Below, one piece after another: positions 26,459-35,546 of a stretch of DNA of 64,000 nucleotides. Under the pieces are notes generated by a model. It was given only the letters and a program-made list of their open reading frames with translations. It ran no database searches and was not told where the DNA came from. Each line of letters begins with the position of its first letter. Position 1 is the stretch's first letter. The position numbers and the translations under genes were made by a program. Source of the stretch: Achromobacter sp. RTa (GTDB taxonomy: Bacteria > Pseudomonadota > Gammaproteobacteria > Burkholderiales > Burkholderiaceae_B); NCBI RefSeq assembly GCF_000757485.1, contig NZ_JPYO01000035.1, positions 56,083 through 120,082 of the forward strand, written 5' to 3'.

Positions 26459-26728
26459 GATGGGTGCAGCGCGAGAGTTCTTGAGCAAGAACTCGAATAT
26501 CGAACGCGCGTAACCCATCAGGCGGCGCCAGCCGCCGTTTTTCGTGGCAAGCGTAAATGCCGGCTGGCGGCGGTAGGCGCCGGTTTTCGTGGCAGGTGTA
26601 AATGCCGGCTGGCGTCAGCCGCCGTTTTTCGTGGCAAGCGCAAATGCCGGCTGGCGCCGGCCGATGGGTTACGCGCGTTCAGCGCCGGCCCTCTTTTCGG
26701 AGGCGTGCCGCGCTGCACCCATCCTACG
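26454..26728. repeat. Nested palindromic element with three internal direct repeats
   Basis: Outer 20-bp perfect inverted repeat: CGTAGGATGGGTGCAGCGCG at 26454-26473 and its complement at 26709-26728. Inner 18-bp perfect inverted repeat: GAACGCGCGTAACCCATC at 26502-26519 and its complement at 26663-26680. Between them, three copies of a roughly 42-45 bp unit (TTTTCGTGGCA at 26539, 26584, 26626; AAATGCCGGCTGGCG at 26555, 26600, 26642). The outer arms contain the stop codons of both flanking convergent genes. Likely a miniature mobile or REP-type element. Confidence 0.85.
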
Positions 26729-27557
26729 TGCTCAGGCGTTCCTCCAGGGCGATGTCGATGGTTTCGCGTTCGCCGGCGCCGCGTTCGCCTTGCAGGCGGT
26801 CGAGCAGGAACTGGCCGGCGCGCCGGCCCAGGGCGGCGGCGTCGATGCCCAGAGTGGTCAGCCCTTGCGCCCATTGCGCCGCGCTGCCGTCATCCGTGAA
26901 ACCCAGCACCGCCAGGTCCTGGGGCACGTGCAGGTCGCGGTTGTGCGCTTCCGACACCGCCGCCGCGGCCAGCAGGTCGGAAGTGCAGAACACGGCATCG
27001 AAGATCGTATTGGTGGCCAGCAGGCGCAGAAAGGCCATGCGACCGTCGTTCATATGCTGCGCTTCGGGCTGCACGATGTCCGCCATCTGTTCCAGCCCCA
27101 GCGCGGCGGCGCTGGCGATGAAGCCTTCCCGCCGAGCCCGCTCCCAGGGATTGTCGGCGCTGATGCAGGCGACGCGCGCATGGCGCCTGGCGGCGAGATG
27201 CCGGGCCGCCATGCGGCCCGCTTCCACGTTGTCGATAACGATGGCGCCGTCCAACGGCCGGGCGGAGGCGCTCCACGTTTCGACCACGGGGATCTCCAGC
27301 GCGGCCGCGGTGGACCGTAAGCCGGGATCGTCCAGCGGGCCGATGACGAGCGCCGCCGCCGGCCGCATTCCGCTCAGCAGCGACAGGCCGGACGCGCCGC
27401 CCCAGGGAGCGGCGGCCAGGTAATAGCCGGCGGGCGCAAGCAGTTCGGCGCACGCCTGCACGGCGCGGCTGGCGGGGCCGGCGTCCAGTCGGGGCGCGAT
27501 CAGGGCGATGGGGCGGGGCTGGGGCAGTGAGGCCATGGGGGAAATTCGCGGATTCAT
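26724..27557 (-). CDS. LacI/PBP1-like sugar-binding protein lacking the HTH domain
   Basis: 277 aa covering only the periplasmic-binding-protein-like core of LacI/GalR regulators: RPIALIAPRLDAG strand, VETWSASARPLDGAIVIDNV, GRMAARHLAARRHARVACI, NPWERARREGF, FDAVFCTSDLLAAAAV and DLAVLGFTDDGSAAQW. LacI members usually have about 330-340 aa with a 60-residue N-terminal helix-turn-helix and hinge. Reading the frame upstream of the ATG gives Pro/Gly/Ala-rich sequence without an HTH, up to a stop near the lipA start. It has no signal peptide, so it is not a secreted binding protein. Function unknown. Confidence 0.8.
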   Translation of the reverse strand: MNPRISPMASLPQPRPIALIAPRLDAGPASRAVQACAELLAPAGYYLAAAPWGGASGLSLLSGMRPAAALVIGPLDDPGLRSTAAALEIPVVETWSASARPLDGAIVIDNVEAGRMAARHLAARRHARVACISADNPWERARREGFIASAAALGLEQMADIVQPEAQHMNDGRMAFLRLLATNTIFDAVFCTSDLLAAAAVSEAHNRDLHVPQDLAVLGFTDDGSAAQWAQGLTTLGIDAAALGRRAGQFLLDRLQGERGAGERETIDIALEERLST

Positions 27558-27648
27558 CAGGCGTGACGATAACCCAGGCGCGCCGGCCTTCAGGGCGCTG
27601 CCCGCGCCGGCGACGGGCCCGTCCGGGGCGGATCCGGGCCGCGAGGGG

Positions 27649-27654
27649 TAAAAT
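27649..27654 (+). promoter_or_regulatory. Candidate -10 element for lipA
   Basis: TAAAAT in an otherwise GC-rich gap, 53 bp before the lipA start. No convincing -35. It implies lipA has its own promoter, separate from lipB. Confidence 0.35.
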
Positions 27655-27707
27655 GCCGTTTTTGTCCCAGACCCGGCCCGTACGCGCGCCGGCTATGAAG
27701 GTGTCCA

Positions 27708-28712
27708 ATGTCTACGCTCGCCGAGTCTCCTGTTCCCTCGAACGAATCCGCCGCTGCGCCCGCGGACGCGGCCTACGATCCGACGCAAAAGCAGAAATCG
27801 CAGGCCAAGACCGCGCGCATTCCCATCAAGATCGTTCCGGCCGAGCGCCTGAAGAAGCCTGAATGGATCCGCGTGAAGGCCGCCGCGCCCGGTTCGCGCT
27901 TCTACGACATCAAGCGCATCCTGCGGGAACACAACCTGCATACGGTGTGCGAGGAAGCCTCCTGCCCGAACATCGGCGAATGCTTCGGCAAGGGCACCGC
28001 CACCTTCATGATCATGGGCGACAAGTGCACGCGCCGTTGCCCCTTCTGTGATGTGGGCCATGGCCGTCCGGATCCTCTGGACACCAACGAGCCCGTCAAC
28101 CTGGCGCGCACCATCGCCGCGATGAAGCTGTCCTACGTGGTGATCACCTCGGTGGACCGCGACGATCTGCGCGACGGCGGCGCCGGCCATTTCGTGGATT
28201 GCATCACGCATATCCGCGAACTCTCGCCCACGACCCGCATCGAGGTGCTGGTGCCCGACTTCCGCGGCCGCCTGGACCGCGCGCTGACGATCCTGAACGC
28301 CGGCCCCCCCGACGTGATGAACCACAATCTGGAAACCGTGCCGCGCCTGTACAAGCAGGCGCGTCCGGGCTCGGACTACATGCATTCGCTGAAGCTGCTG
28401 GCCGAGTTCAAGAAGCTGCACCCCGAGGTTCCCACCAAGTCCGGCCTGATGCTGGGCCTGGGCGAGACCGACGAGGAAATCCTGCAGGTGATGCGCGACA
28501 TGCGCGAGCACGGGGTGGACATGCTGACCATCGGCCAGTACCTGCAGCCGTCGGAGCATCACCTGCCGGTGCTGCGCTACGTGCATCCGGACACCTTCGC
28601 GATGTTCGAGCGCGAGGCCTACGCCATGGGCTTCACGCACGCGGCGGTGGGCGCGATGGTGCGTTCCTCGTACCATGCGGACGAGCAGGCGCACGCGGCC
28701 GGCGTGAACTGA
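27708..28712 (+). CDS. lipA: Lipoyl synthase
   Basis: 334-aa radical-SAM enzyme inserting two sulfurs into protein-bound octanoate. Auxiliary cluster Cys: [16 protein letters not shown]; radical-SAM CxxxCxx[45 protein letters not shown] and [14 protein letters not shown] follow, and the C-terminal RSSYHADEQ completes the family. It has a longer, Ala/Pro-rich N-terminus (about 25 residues) than E. coli LipA. It ends 1 bp before the convergent rfbC stop. Confidence 0.97.
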   Translation: MSTLAESPVPSNESAAAPADAAYDPTQKQKSQAKTARIPIKIVPAERLKKPEWIRVKAAAPGSRFYDIKRILREHNLHTVCEEASCPNIGECFGKGTATFMIMGDKCTRRCPFCDVGHGRPDPLDTNEPVNLARTIAAMKLSYVVITSVDRDDLRDGGAGHFVDCITHIRELSPTTRIEVLVPDFRGRLDRALTILNAGPPDVMNHNLETVPRLYKQARPGSDYMHSLKLLAEFKKLHPEVPTKSGLMLGLGETDEEILQVMRDMREHGVDMLTIGQYLQPSEHHLPVLRYVHPDTFAMFEREAYAMGFTHAAVGAMVRSSYHADEQAHAAGVN

Positions 28713-28713
28713 T

Positions 28714-29256
28714 TCAGCAGGTTTCGGCGTCGGCCAGCAGCGCGCCGTTGCGGTCCCTGGCGGAGAGCAGCGGCGCCTGTCGGCAGGGCCAGTCTATGGC
28801 CAGCGCCGGGTCGTCCCAGCGGATGCAGCGCTCATGTTGCGGCGCGTAATAGTCCGTGGACTTGTACAGGACCTCGGCGGAATCGGACAACGCCAGGAAT
28901 CCGTGGGCGAACCCTTCGGGTATCCAGAGCTGGCGCTTGTTCTCGGCGCTGAGTATGGCGCCCACCCATTTCCCGAACGTCGGCGATGCGCGGCGCAGGT
29001 CCACCGCCACGTCGAAGACCTCGCCCGCGCACACGCGCACGAGCTTGCCCTGCGCCTGTGCCACCTGGTAGTGCAGGCCGCGCAGGACACCCCTGGCCGA
29101 GCGTGAATGGTTGTCTTGCACAAAGCTGCGCCTCAGCCCGGTAGAGGCTTCGAAAACACCCTGGTTGAAGCTTTCAAAGAAGAAGCCGCGTTCATCGGAC
29201 AGGACGCGGGGCTCCAGGACCAGCACGTCGGGGATGGCTTGCGGGATGACTTTCAT
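28714..29256 (-). CDS. rfbC: dTDP-4-dehydrorhamnose 3,5-epimerase
   Basis: 180-aa cupin enzyme, third step of dTDP-L-rhamnose synthesis. VLVLEPRVLSDERGFFFESFN, FVQDNHSRSARGVLRGLHYQ (catalytic His region), GEVFDVAVDLRRASPTFGKW and IPEGFAHGFLALSD are the family motifs. Its start overlaps the rfbA stop by one base (29256). Last gene of the operon, facing lipA. Confidence 0.96.
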   Translation of the reverse strand: MKVIPQAIPDVLVLEPRVLSDERGFFFESFNQGVFEASTGLRRSFVQDNHSRSARGVLRGLHYQVAQAQGKLVRVCAGEVFDVAVDLRRASPTFGKWVGAILSAENKRQLWIPEGFAHGFLALSDSAEVLYKSTDYYAPQHERCIRWDDPALAIDWPCRQAPLLSARDRNGALLADAETC

Positions 29257-30137
29257 CAGAACACCTTGTCCGCCAGGACGCGCATGAGGTATTTGCCGTA
29301 GCCGCTCCTGGCCAGCGGCTGCGCCAGTTTCTCAAGCGCGCCGGCGTCGATCCAGCCCTGGCGAAAGGCGATTTCCTCGGGGCAGGCCACCTTCAGGCCC
29401 TGGCGGTGTTCCAGCGTGGCGATGAACTGGCTGGCCTCAAGCAGCGATTCGTGGGTGCCGGTGTCCAGCCAGGCGAAGCCGCGGCCCATGATCTCCACCC
29501 CAAGCCGGTCTTGTTCCAGATAATGCCGGTTGACGTCGGTGATCTCGAGTTCCCCGCGCGCCGAAGGGCGGATGCCTCGAGCGATGCCGATCACGTCGTT
29601 ATCGTAGAAATACAGGCCCGTGACCGCATAGCCGGAGCGCGGCCGCGCGGGCTTTTCCTCGATGGAGAGCACCTTGCCGTTTCCATCGAATTCCGCCACG
29701 CCATAGCGTTCCGGATCCTGGACGTGGTAGGCGAAGACGGTTGCGCCGTCCGTGCGGGCGTTGGCGCGTTGCAGCAGCCTGGGCAGTTCATGGCCGTAGA
29801 AGATGTTGTCGCCCAGCACGAGCGCCGACGCATCCTGCCCGATGAAGGGCGCGCCGATGAGGAACGCCTGCGCCAGGCCGTCGGGCGAGGGCTGCACGGC
29901 GTATTCGATGTTCAGGCCCCATTGCGATCCGTCGCCCAGCAATTGCCCGAACCGGGGCGTGTCCTGCGGCGTCGAGATGACGAGGATGTCGCGGATGCCC
30001 GCCAGCATCAGCGTGGTGAGCGGGTAATAGATCATCGGCTTGTCGAAAACGGGCAGCAGCTGCTTGCTGATGGCCAGCGTTGCCGGATGCAGCCGGGCGC
30101 CCGAGCCTCCTGCCAGAACTATGCCTTTGCGCGCCAT
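29256..30137 (-). CDS. rfbA: Glucose-1-phosphate thymidylyltransferase
   Basis: 293 aa. Makes dTDP-glucose from Glc-1-P and dTTP. Nucleotide-binding signature [20 protein letters not shown] with [19 protein letters not shown]; later [20 protein letters not shown] and [18 protein letters not shown], all typical of RmlA. I start at [11 protein letters not shown] (30137); the frame is open 19 codons further within rfbD. It overlaps rfbD by 19 bp. Confidence 0.96.
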   Translation of the reverse strand: MARKGIVLAGGSGARLHPATLAISKQLLPVFDKPMIYYPLTTLMLAGIRDILVISTPQDTPRFGQLLGDGSQWGLNIEYAVQPSPDGLAQAFLIGAPFIGQDASALVLGDNIFYGHELPRLLQRANARTDGATVFAYHVQDPERYGVAEFDGNGKVLSIEEKPARPRSGYAVTGLYFYDNDVIGIARGIRPSARGELEITDVNRHYLEQDRLGVEIMGRGFAWLDTGTHESLLEASQFIATLEHRQGLKVACPEEIAFRQGWIDAGALEKLAQPLARSGYGKYLMRVLADKVF

Positions 30138-31030
30138 GCGGAATCTCCGGGTTCGATGAGCTGGTCCAGGACCGTGTCGACATGCGTGGTCCATGCGGGC
30201 AGCCGCAGGTCCAGCGCGCGCGATAGCAGGGCCGTGTCCAGCATGGAATTGCGGGGCCGTTGCGCGGCCGCCGGATAGTCTCGCGCCGCGACCGCGCGGA
30301 TGCGCTCGGGGGCGAGTTCCAGGGCCGCGCCGCGGGCGGCGGCGCCCGCGACGATATATTGCGCGTATTCATGCCAGCTGGTCGAGCCGGCGGCGGCCAG
30401 GTGATACATGCCGGAGGGCAGCCGCCCTGCGAGACGCTCCCGGATGGCCAGCGCCGTCGTGTCGGCGATCAGGCCCGCCGAGGTCGGAGCGCCATGCTGG
30501 TCCGACACGACATCCAGGCTTTGCCGGGTTTGTGCCAGGCGCAGGATGGTCTTCAGGAAATTCCGGCCGTGCGCCGAATAGACCCAGCTGCTGCGGAACA
30601 CCAGCGCCTCGCAGCCGGCGTCCAGGATGGCCTGTTCGCCCGCCAGTTTGGTGGCGCCGTATACGTTGCGGGGATTGGGCTTGTCGGTTTCCGTGTATGG
30701 CCGCCGCGCCGCGCCATCGAAGACATAGTCCGTCGAATAATGGACGAGCAGGGCATTCGTGGCCCTGGCATGGCGGGCAAGGGCGGAGACCGCCAGGGCG
30801 TTCACCTGGGATGCCGCCACAGCATCGGTTTCGGCCATGTCCACCGCCGTGTAGGCCGCGGCGTTCACGATCGCGCCGGGCTGGCAGGCCGAGACGGCCG
30901 CGCGCAGGCTTTCCTGGTCGCGGAGGTCGGCGGCATCGCGGCCAAGCGCCACCAGTTCCCCCAGCGGAGCCAGTGCGCGGCACAGCTCGCGGCCCACCTG
31001 GCCGTTCTTGCCCAGCAGTAGGATTTTCAC
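30119..31030 (-). CDS. rfbD: dTDP-4-dehydrorhamnose reductase
   Basis: 303 aa, GTG start ([16 protein letters not shown]). Final step of dTDP-L-rhamnose synthesis. NADPH motif [36 protein letters not shown] and the catalytic Tyr/Lys in [11 protein letters not shown]. Upstream the frame stays open into rfbB but without matching sequence. C-terminal [12 protein letters not shown] is the expected substrate-binding region. Confidence 0.95.
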   Translation of the reverse strand: MKILLLGKNGQVGRELCRALAPLGELVALGRDAADLRDQESLRAAVSACQPGAIVNAAAYTAVDMAETDAVAASQVNALAVSALARHARATNALLVHYSTDYVFDGAARRPYTETDKPNPRNVYGATKLAGEQAILDAGCEALVFRSSWVYSAHGRNFLKTILRLAQTRQSLDVVSDQHGAPTSAGLIADTTALAIRERLAGRLPSGMYHLAAAGSTSWHEYAQYIVAGAAARGAALELAPERIRAVAARDYPAAAQRPRNSMLDTALLSRALDLRLPAWTTHVDTVLDQLIEPGDSAWRAKA

Positions 31031-31040
31031 GCGGTCCTTG

Positions 31041-32102
31041 CTAAGTCTCGTACTGTAGTCGTGCCCAGTCGCGATAGGCGCCACTGGTGACGTTCGCCAC
31101 CCACTGCGGATGGCCCAGGTACCAGAGTACCGTTTTTCGCAGGCCTGTTTCGAACGTTTCGGCCGGCATCCAGCCCAGGGCGCGCTGCAGGCGGCTGGCG
31201 TCGACGGCGTAGCGGCGGTCGTGCCCTGGGCGGTCGGGGACGTGGACGATCTGGGCCGCGTAGGAGCGGCCGTCGGGCCGCGGGCTGAGCTCGTCGAGCA
31301 GCGCGCACAGCTGGCGCACGACCTCGATATTGGTTTTTTCGTTCCAGCCGCCCACGTTGAACGTCTCGCCCGGCTCGCCAGCCTCCAGTATCTTGCGGAT
31401 CGCGTCGCAGTGGTCGGCGACGTGCAGCCAGTCGCGCACCTGCTGCCCGTCTCCGTAGAGCGGCAGCGGCTTGCCGGCGAGCGCATTGTGGATGACGAGG
31501 GGGATGAGCTTTTCGGGGAACTGGTAGGGGCCGTAGTTGTTCGAGCAGTTCGAGGTCAGCACCGGCAGGCCGTAGGTCGTGTGGAACGCCCGGACCAGAT
31601 GATCGCTTGCCGCCTTGCTGGCGGCATAGGGGCTGTTCGGCGCGTAGCGCGTCGTCTCGGTGAATGCGGGCGCTCCCGCTTCCAGCGAACCGTACACTTC
31701 GTCGGTGGAAACGTGCACGAAGCGGAAGCCGGCCTTGGCGTCCGGGTCCAGCCCGGTCCAGTAGTCGCGCACGGCCGCCAGCAGGCGCGAGGTTCCGACG
31801 ATATTGGCCTGGACGAAGGCGTCGGGATCGGCGATGGAACGGTCGACGTGGGTTTCCGCCGCGAAGTTGATCACCGCCCGGGGCGCATGCGCGGCCAGCA
31901 GCCGCGAGACCGTGCCGGAATCGCCTATGTCGCCCTGGACCAGCAGATGGCGGGCGTCGCCCCGCAGGGAGGCCAGGTTGTCCGGGTTGCCGGCGTACGT
32001 GAGCTTGTCCAGCGTAACGACGGGCTCGTCACGATGGGCAAGCCAATCCAATACGAAATTGGAGCCGATGAAGCCGGCTCCGCCGGTGACGACTATGCTC
32101 AT
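31041..32102 (-). CDS. rfbB: dTDP-glucose 4,6-dehydratase
   Basis: 353-aa NAD-dependent extended SDR. GGAGFIGSNFVLDW, NFAAETHVDRSI, VSTDEVYGSL (catalytic Thr-Asp-Glu), and Y-x3-K in YAASKAASDHLV. TSNCSNNYGPYQFPEKLIP and the C-terminal GHDRRYAVDASR complete the match. I start at MSIVVTGGAGF (32102), 12 codons inside the longest frame. First rml gene of the operon in the order B-D-A-C. Rhamnose made here could serve the O-antigen or another glycan. Confidence 0.97.
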   Translation of the reverse strand: MSIVVTGGAGFIGSNFVLDWLAHRDEPVVTLDKLTYAGNPDNLASLRGDARHLLVQGDIGDSGTVSRLLAAHAPRAVINFAAETHVDRSIADPDAFVQANIVGTSRLLAAVRDYWTGLDPDAKAGFRFVHVSTDEVYGSLEAGAPAFTETTRYAPNSPYAASKAASDHLVRAFHTTYGLPVLTSNCSNNYGPYQFPEKLIPLVIHNALAGKPLPLYGDGQQVRDWLHVADHCDAIRKILEAGEPGETFNVGGWNEKTNIEVVRQLCALLDELSPRPDGRSYAAQIVHVPDRPGHDRRYAVDASRLQRALGWMPAETFETGLRKTVLWYLGHPQWVANVTSGAYRDWARLQYET

Positions 32103-32153
32103 GTTGGTAAAACCCTCTGGGCCGCCTGGCCCAGGCATATCCTTGGCGCGGGC

Positions 32154-32708
32154 CTAGCGGCGCGCCTGGGCGCCCGCCCAGTACGTGTCTTTCTGCCCTG
32201 CATGCTGGTTTATACAACGCGCCAGCACGAACATCAGGTCCGACAGCCGGTTCAGGTATTGCCTGACGGGCGCGTTCACCTGATCGACTCGCGCCAGCGC
32301 CACCACCGCCCGTTCGGCGCGGCGGCATATGGTGCGGGCCACGTGCGCCTGCGAGGCGCCGCGGGAGCCGCCGGGCAGGATGAATTCGCGCAGGGGCGGC
32401 AGCGTGGCGTTGTAGTGGGCCAGTCGCGCGTCCAGGCGGGCGACCTGTTCGTCGGCCAGGGCGACGTGGCCGGGAATGCAGAGTTCCGCGCCCATATCGA
32501 ACAGGTCGTGCTGGATGGCGGATAAGTCCGCGGAAATCTCGGCAGGCAGGGATTCGGTCAGCAGCACCCCGATCGCGCTATTCAGTTCGTCCACGTCGCC
32601 CAGGGCGGCGATCCGCGGCGCGTCCTTGGGGGCGCGGGATCCGTCCCCCAGGCCGGTGGTGCCGTCGTCTCCCGTGCGGGTGGCAATGACAGATAGACGA
32701 TTGGCCAT
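32154..32708 (-). CDS. Cob(I)alamin adenosyltransferase (PduO type)
   Basis: 184 aa. Transfers the adenosyl group of ATP to cob(I)alamin. TRTGDDGTTGLGDGSR forms the ATP-binding N-terminus, then ALGDVDELNSAIGVLL, FILPGGSRGASQAHVARTICRRAERAVV and YLNRLSDLMFVLARCIN are the PduO hallmarks. I start at MANRLSVIATR (32708). It lies 51 bp upstream of rfbB on the same strand, with no terminator seen between, so it may be co-transcribed although functionally unrelated. Confidence 0.93.
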   Translation of the reverse strand: MANRLSVIATRTGDDGTTGLGDGSRAPKDAPRIAALGDVDELNSAIGVLLTESLPAEISADLSAIQHDLFDMGAELCIPGHVALADEQVARLDARLAHYNATLPPLREFILPGGSRGASQAHVARTICRRAERAVVALARVDQVNAPVRQYLNRLSDLMFVLARCINQHAGQKDTYWAGAQARR

Positions 32709-32916
32709 GGGAATTCCTGAAATAGTGACGAATGGTTCGGATTTTGTGTCGGGCCCGTGAAGGCCGGGCCTGCGGCGCGCGGGATGCAATCAATGGTCAG
32801 GATTGTTGCGTTCCCGCCGGGCGACTGTTGCACAAGGGCGGTATCCTAGCACTATGGAAGGCAGGGGCGGTTCAGTCCGTCCTTATGCGCCTTCGCTGCA
32901 ATTGGAGGATATCTGC

Positions 32917-33222
32917 ATGGTTTTTGACCGCAAGTACGCAACCCCCCTGGCCGTGGCAGCCGCCGTGGCCGTCGTGGCAGCGGCGGCGCCGCTGGCGTTC
33001 GCGCAGCAGGCCCAGGCCAGCGGCGAAGTGCGGCGGGTGGACCCGGCCGCGGGCAAGGTCACGATCAAGCACGACGCCATCAAACAGTTGGACCTGCCCG
33101 CCATGACGCTGGTCTACGAGGCCGATCCGGCGCTGCTGGCCAAGATCAAGGCGGGCGACAAGGTCAGCTTCACTGCGGAGCGCAAGGACGGCAAGTACAT
33201 CGTGACCGCAATCTCGAACTAG
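32917..33222 (+). CDS. CusF-like periplasmic copper-binding protein
   Basis: 101 aa. Signal peptide of about 25-28 residues (AVAAAAPLAFAQQ). The mature part has GEVRRVDPAAGKVTIKHDAI, LPAMTLVYEAD and FTAERKDGKYIVTAI: a small beta barrel in which KHDAIKQLDLPAMTLVY supplies His and Met ligands like CusF/CopK-type proteins. Shine-Dalgarno TTGGAGG precedes the ATG by 8 bp. No cus efflux genes are adjacent, so it may act alone in periplasmic copper handling. Confidence 0.82.
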   Translation: MVFDRKYATPLAVAAAVAVVAAAAPLAFAQQAQASGEVRRVDPAAGKVTIKHDAIKQLDLPAMTLVYEADPALLAKIKAGDKVSFTAERKDGKYIVTAISN

Positions 33223-33249
33223 GGCCGGCGCGGGCGGCCATCCAAAGAA

Positions 33250-33285
33250 AAAGCCGTTTGCCGCTCAAACGCGGCAAACGGCTTT
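33250..33285. terminator. Bidirectional intrinsic terminator
   Basis: Perfect 15-bp stem AAAGCCGTTTGCCGC / GCGGCAAACGGCTTT with a 6-nt loop, with A-run on the left and T on the right. It serves the copper-binding gene (+) and hslU (-), which converge here. Confidence 0.88.
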
Positions 33286-33316
33286 CGGCCGGCGGCCAGG
33301 CAGGGCCGCCTGGCGC

Positions 33317-34651
33317 TTACAGCACGTAGCGGGCCAGGTCCTGGCTGCTCGCGGCTTCCGACAACTGGGCGTTGACGTAGGCGGCGTCGATCTTCACGTG
33401 CTTGTCCTGGCTGGACGTGGCGTCGAAGGACAGTTCCTCCAGCAGCTTTTCCATCACCGTGTACAGGCGGCGCGCGCCGATGTTCTCGGTGGTTTCGTTC
33501 ACGTCGAAGGCCAGTTCCGCCAGGCGGCGCACGCCGTCTTCCGTGAATTCCAGCTCCAGGTCCTCGGTGGCCATCAGCGCCTTGTACTGCTTGGTCAGCG
33601 AGGCATCCGTATCGGACAGGATGCGCACGAAGTCCTCGGCGGTCAGCGATTCCAGTTCGACGCGGATCGGGAAGCGGCCTTGCAGCTCCGGGATCAGGTC
33701 GGACGGGCGCGACAGGTGGAACGCGCCGGACGCGATGAACAGGATGTGATCGGTGCGGACCATGCCGTAGCGCGTGTTGACCGTGGTGCCTTCCACCAGC
33801 GGCAGCAGGTCGCGCTGCACGCCCTGGCGCGAAACGTCCGCGCCGCCGCTTTCCTGGCGGGCGGCGATCTTGTCGATTTCGTCCAGGAACACGATGCCGT
33901 TCTGCTCGACGTTGGTGATCGCCACGGTGCGCAGGTCTTCTTCGTTGACTCGCTTGGCGGCCTCTTCGTCGACGATCAGCTTGAAGGCTTCGCGCACCTT
34001 CATCTTCTTGGGCTTTTTCTTGTCGCGGGCCATGCCGGCGAACATGCCGCGCAGCTGTTCGGCCATCTCTTCCATGCCCGGGGGCGTCATGACGTCCATC
34101 TGCGGCACGGCCTGGGCCACTTCGATCTCGATTTCGAGATCGTCGATCTTGCCTTCGCGCAGGCGCTTGCGGAAGGTCTGGCGGGCGCTATTGTCTTCGC
34201 CGCGTTCGGGTTCGCCCGAGGCGCCGCGCGCCGGCGGCACGAGCGCGTCGAGGATGCGGTCCTCGGCGGCGTCTTCCGCCTGGGTGCGGACCCGGCGCAT
34301 TTCCAGTTCGCGCGTCTGCTTGATCGAGTATTCGGTCAGGTCGCGGATGATGGTGTCGACATCGCGGCCCACATAACCCACTTCCGTGAACTTGGTGGCC
34401 TCGATCTTGATGAAGGGCGCGTTGGCCAGCTTGGCCAGGCGGCGCGCGATTTCGGTCTTGCCCACGCCGGTGGGGCCGATCATGAGGATGTTCTTGGGAT
34501 GGATTTCGTGGCGCAGGGGCTCGGCGACCTGCTGGCGGCGCCAGCGGTTGCGCAGCGCCACGGCCACGGCGCGCTTGGCGCGGTTCTGGCCGACGATGTA
34601 CTTGTCGAGTTCGGAGACGATCTCTCCGGGCGTCATGTTGGATGCGGACAT
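33317..34651 (-). CDS. hslU: HslU, ATPase subunit of the HslVU protease
   Basis: 444-aa AAA+ unfoldase. N-terminus [20 protein letters not shown], Walker [20 protein letters not shown], Walker [15 protein letters not shown], sensor [12 protein letters not shown] and the conserved C-terminal tail ending DLARYVL that docks into HslV. The insertion (I) domain lies about residues 110-230. Follows hslV by 70 bp on the same strand. Confidence 0.98.
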   Translation of the reverse strand: MSASNMTPGEIVSELDKYIVGQNRAKRAVAVALRNRWRRQQVAEPLRHEIHPKNILMIGPTGVGKTEIARRLAKLANAPFIKIEATKFTEVGYVGRDVDTIIRDLTEYSIKQTRELEMRRVRTQAEDAAEDRILDALVPPARGASGEPERGEDNSARQTFRKRLREGKIDDLEIEIEVAQAVPQMDVMTPPGMEEMAEQLRGMFAGMARDKKKPKKMKVREAFKLIVDEEAAKRVNEEDLRTVAITNVEQNGIVFLDEIDKIAARQESGGADVSRQGVQRDLLPLVEGTTVNTRYGMVRTDHILFIASGAFHLSRPSDLIPELQGRFPIRVELESLTAEDFVRILSDTDASLTKQYKALMATEDLELEFTEDGVRRLAELAFDVNETTENIGARRLYTVMEKLLEELSFDATSSQDKHVKIDAAYVNAQLSEAASSQDLARYVL

Positions 34652-34721
34652 GAGGGCAGATCCTTGAAGCTGGGACGGGCTGGGGAGGCGGCGCGGCGCC
34701 GGGAGCGCCGCGCGGCGGGCG

Positions 34722-35261
34722 TCACTCGCCCAGCGTTTCGATGACGTGGTTCTGGTTGGTGTAGATGCAGAGGTCGCCAGCGATTTCCAGCGATTGCTTG
34801 ACGATCGCCTCGGGCGGCAGCTCGGTGTTGCGCAGCAGGGCCAGCGCGGCCGACTGGGCGTAGGCGCCGCCGGAACCGATGGCCGCCAGGCCGTGTTCCG
34901 GTTCCAGCACGTCGCCGTTGCCGGTCAGCACAAGCGTGTGTTCGGCGTCGGCCACGATCAGCATGGCTTCGAGGCGCCGCAGCACGCGGTCGGTACGCCA
35001 GTCGCGGGTCAGCTCGACCGCGGCGCGCATCAGGTTGCCCTGGTGCTTCTCCAGTTTGGCTTCGAAGCGTTCCTGCAGGGTGAATGCGTCGGCGGTGGCG
35101 CCGGCGAAGCCGGCCAGGATCTTGTCGTGGTACAGGCGGCGGATCTTGCGGGCCGTACCCTTGATGACGATGTTGCCCAGGGTGACCTGGCCATCGCCGC
35201 CCAGTGCGACGCGGTTCCCGCGGCGCACGCACACGATGGTGGTGGCGTGAAATTGTTCCAT
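34722..35261 (-). CDS. hslV: HslV, proteolytic subunit of the HslVU protease
   Basis: 179 aa, N-terminal nucleophile threonine protease. I start at [15 protein letters not shown] (35261); mature enzyme would begin at Thr7 after removal of six residues. [35 protein letters not shown] and [15 protein letters not shown] match the family. The longer frame upstream translates the palindromic repeats and is not used. GGAAAG precedes the ATG. Confidence 0.97.
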   Translation of the reverse strand: MEQFHATTIVCVRRGNRVALGGDGQVTLGNIVIKGTARKIRRLYHDKILAGFAGATADAFTLQERFEAKLEKHQGNLMRAAVELTRDWRTDRVLRRLEAMLIVADAEHTLVLTGNGDVLEPEHGLAAIGSGGAYAQSAALALLRNTELPPEAIVKQSLEIAGDLCIYTNQNHVIETLGE

Positions 35262-35328
35262 GCTTTCCTTCCTTTGAGGGGAATAGCTGGGGGCGTTTCC
35301 AGGGAAATCAAGGGAATGCGGGAGCTCT

Positions 35329-35471
35329 GTGTCTGACACCCGTACGGGATGCCCTAGGATTTGCCCGGATGCCACCCGGGTGTCTGACACCGATGCAAGA
35401 ACCACTTCGGTGTCAGACACCCGGGAAGGCCGATTTCAGCCTGACGGGCATCCCGTACGGGTGTCAGACAC
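35329..35471. repeat. Nested inverted repeats built from GTGTCTGACAC
   Basis: Outer perfect 26-bp inverted repeat: 35329-35354 with 35446-35471 (GTGTCTGACACCCGTACGGG... and its complement). Inner perfect 19-bp inverted repeat: 35375-35393 with 35407-35425. So four copies of the GTGTCTGACAC core in a fold-back structure, between the hslV start and the dksA terminator. Same family as at 22145-22287. Confidence 0.88.
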
Positions 35472-35485
35472 TGGGCTCGTCCAAC

Positions 35486-35519
35486 AAAAAAGGCCATGCT
35501 GGTAAACAGCATAGCCTTT
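35486..35519 (-). terminator. Intrinsic terminator of dksA
   Basis: Read on the minus strand: AAAGGCTATGCTG, loop TTTAC, CAGCATGGCCTTTTTTG. A GC-containing stem with a T-run, 28 bp after the dksA stop. Confidence 0.85.
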
Positions 35520-35546
35520 CAGGGACGGGCGTGAATACGGGACGGG

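Noticed and set aside
35262..35420. Upstream extension of hslV by 53 codons
   Set aside because: It translates the GTGTCTGACAC repeats; the conserved protease starts at [10 protein letters not shown].
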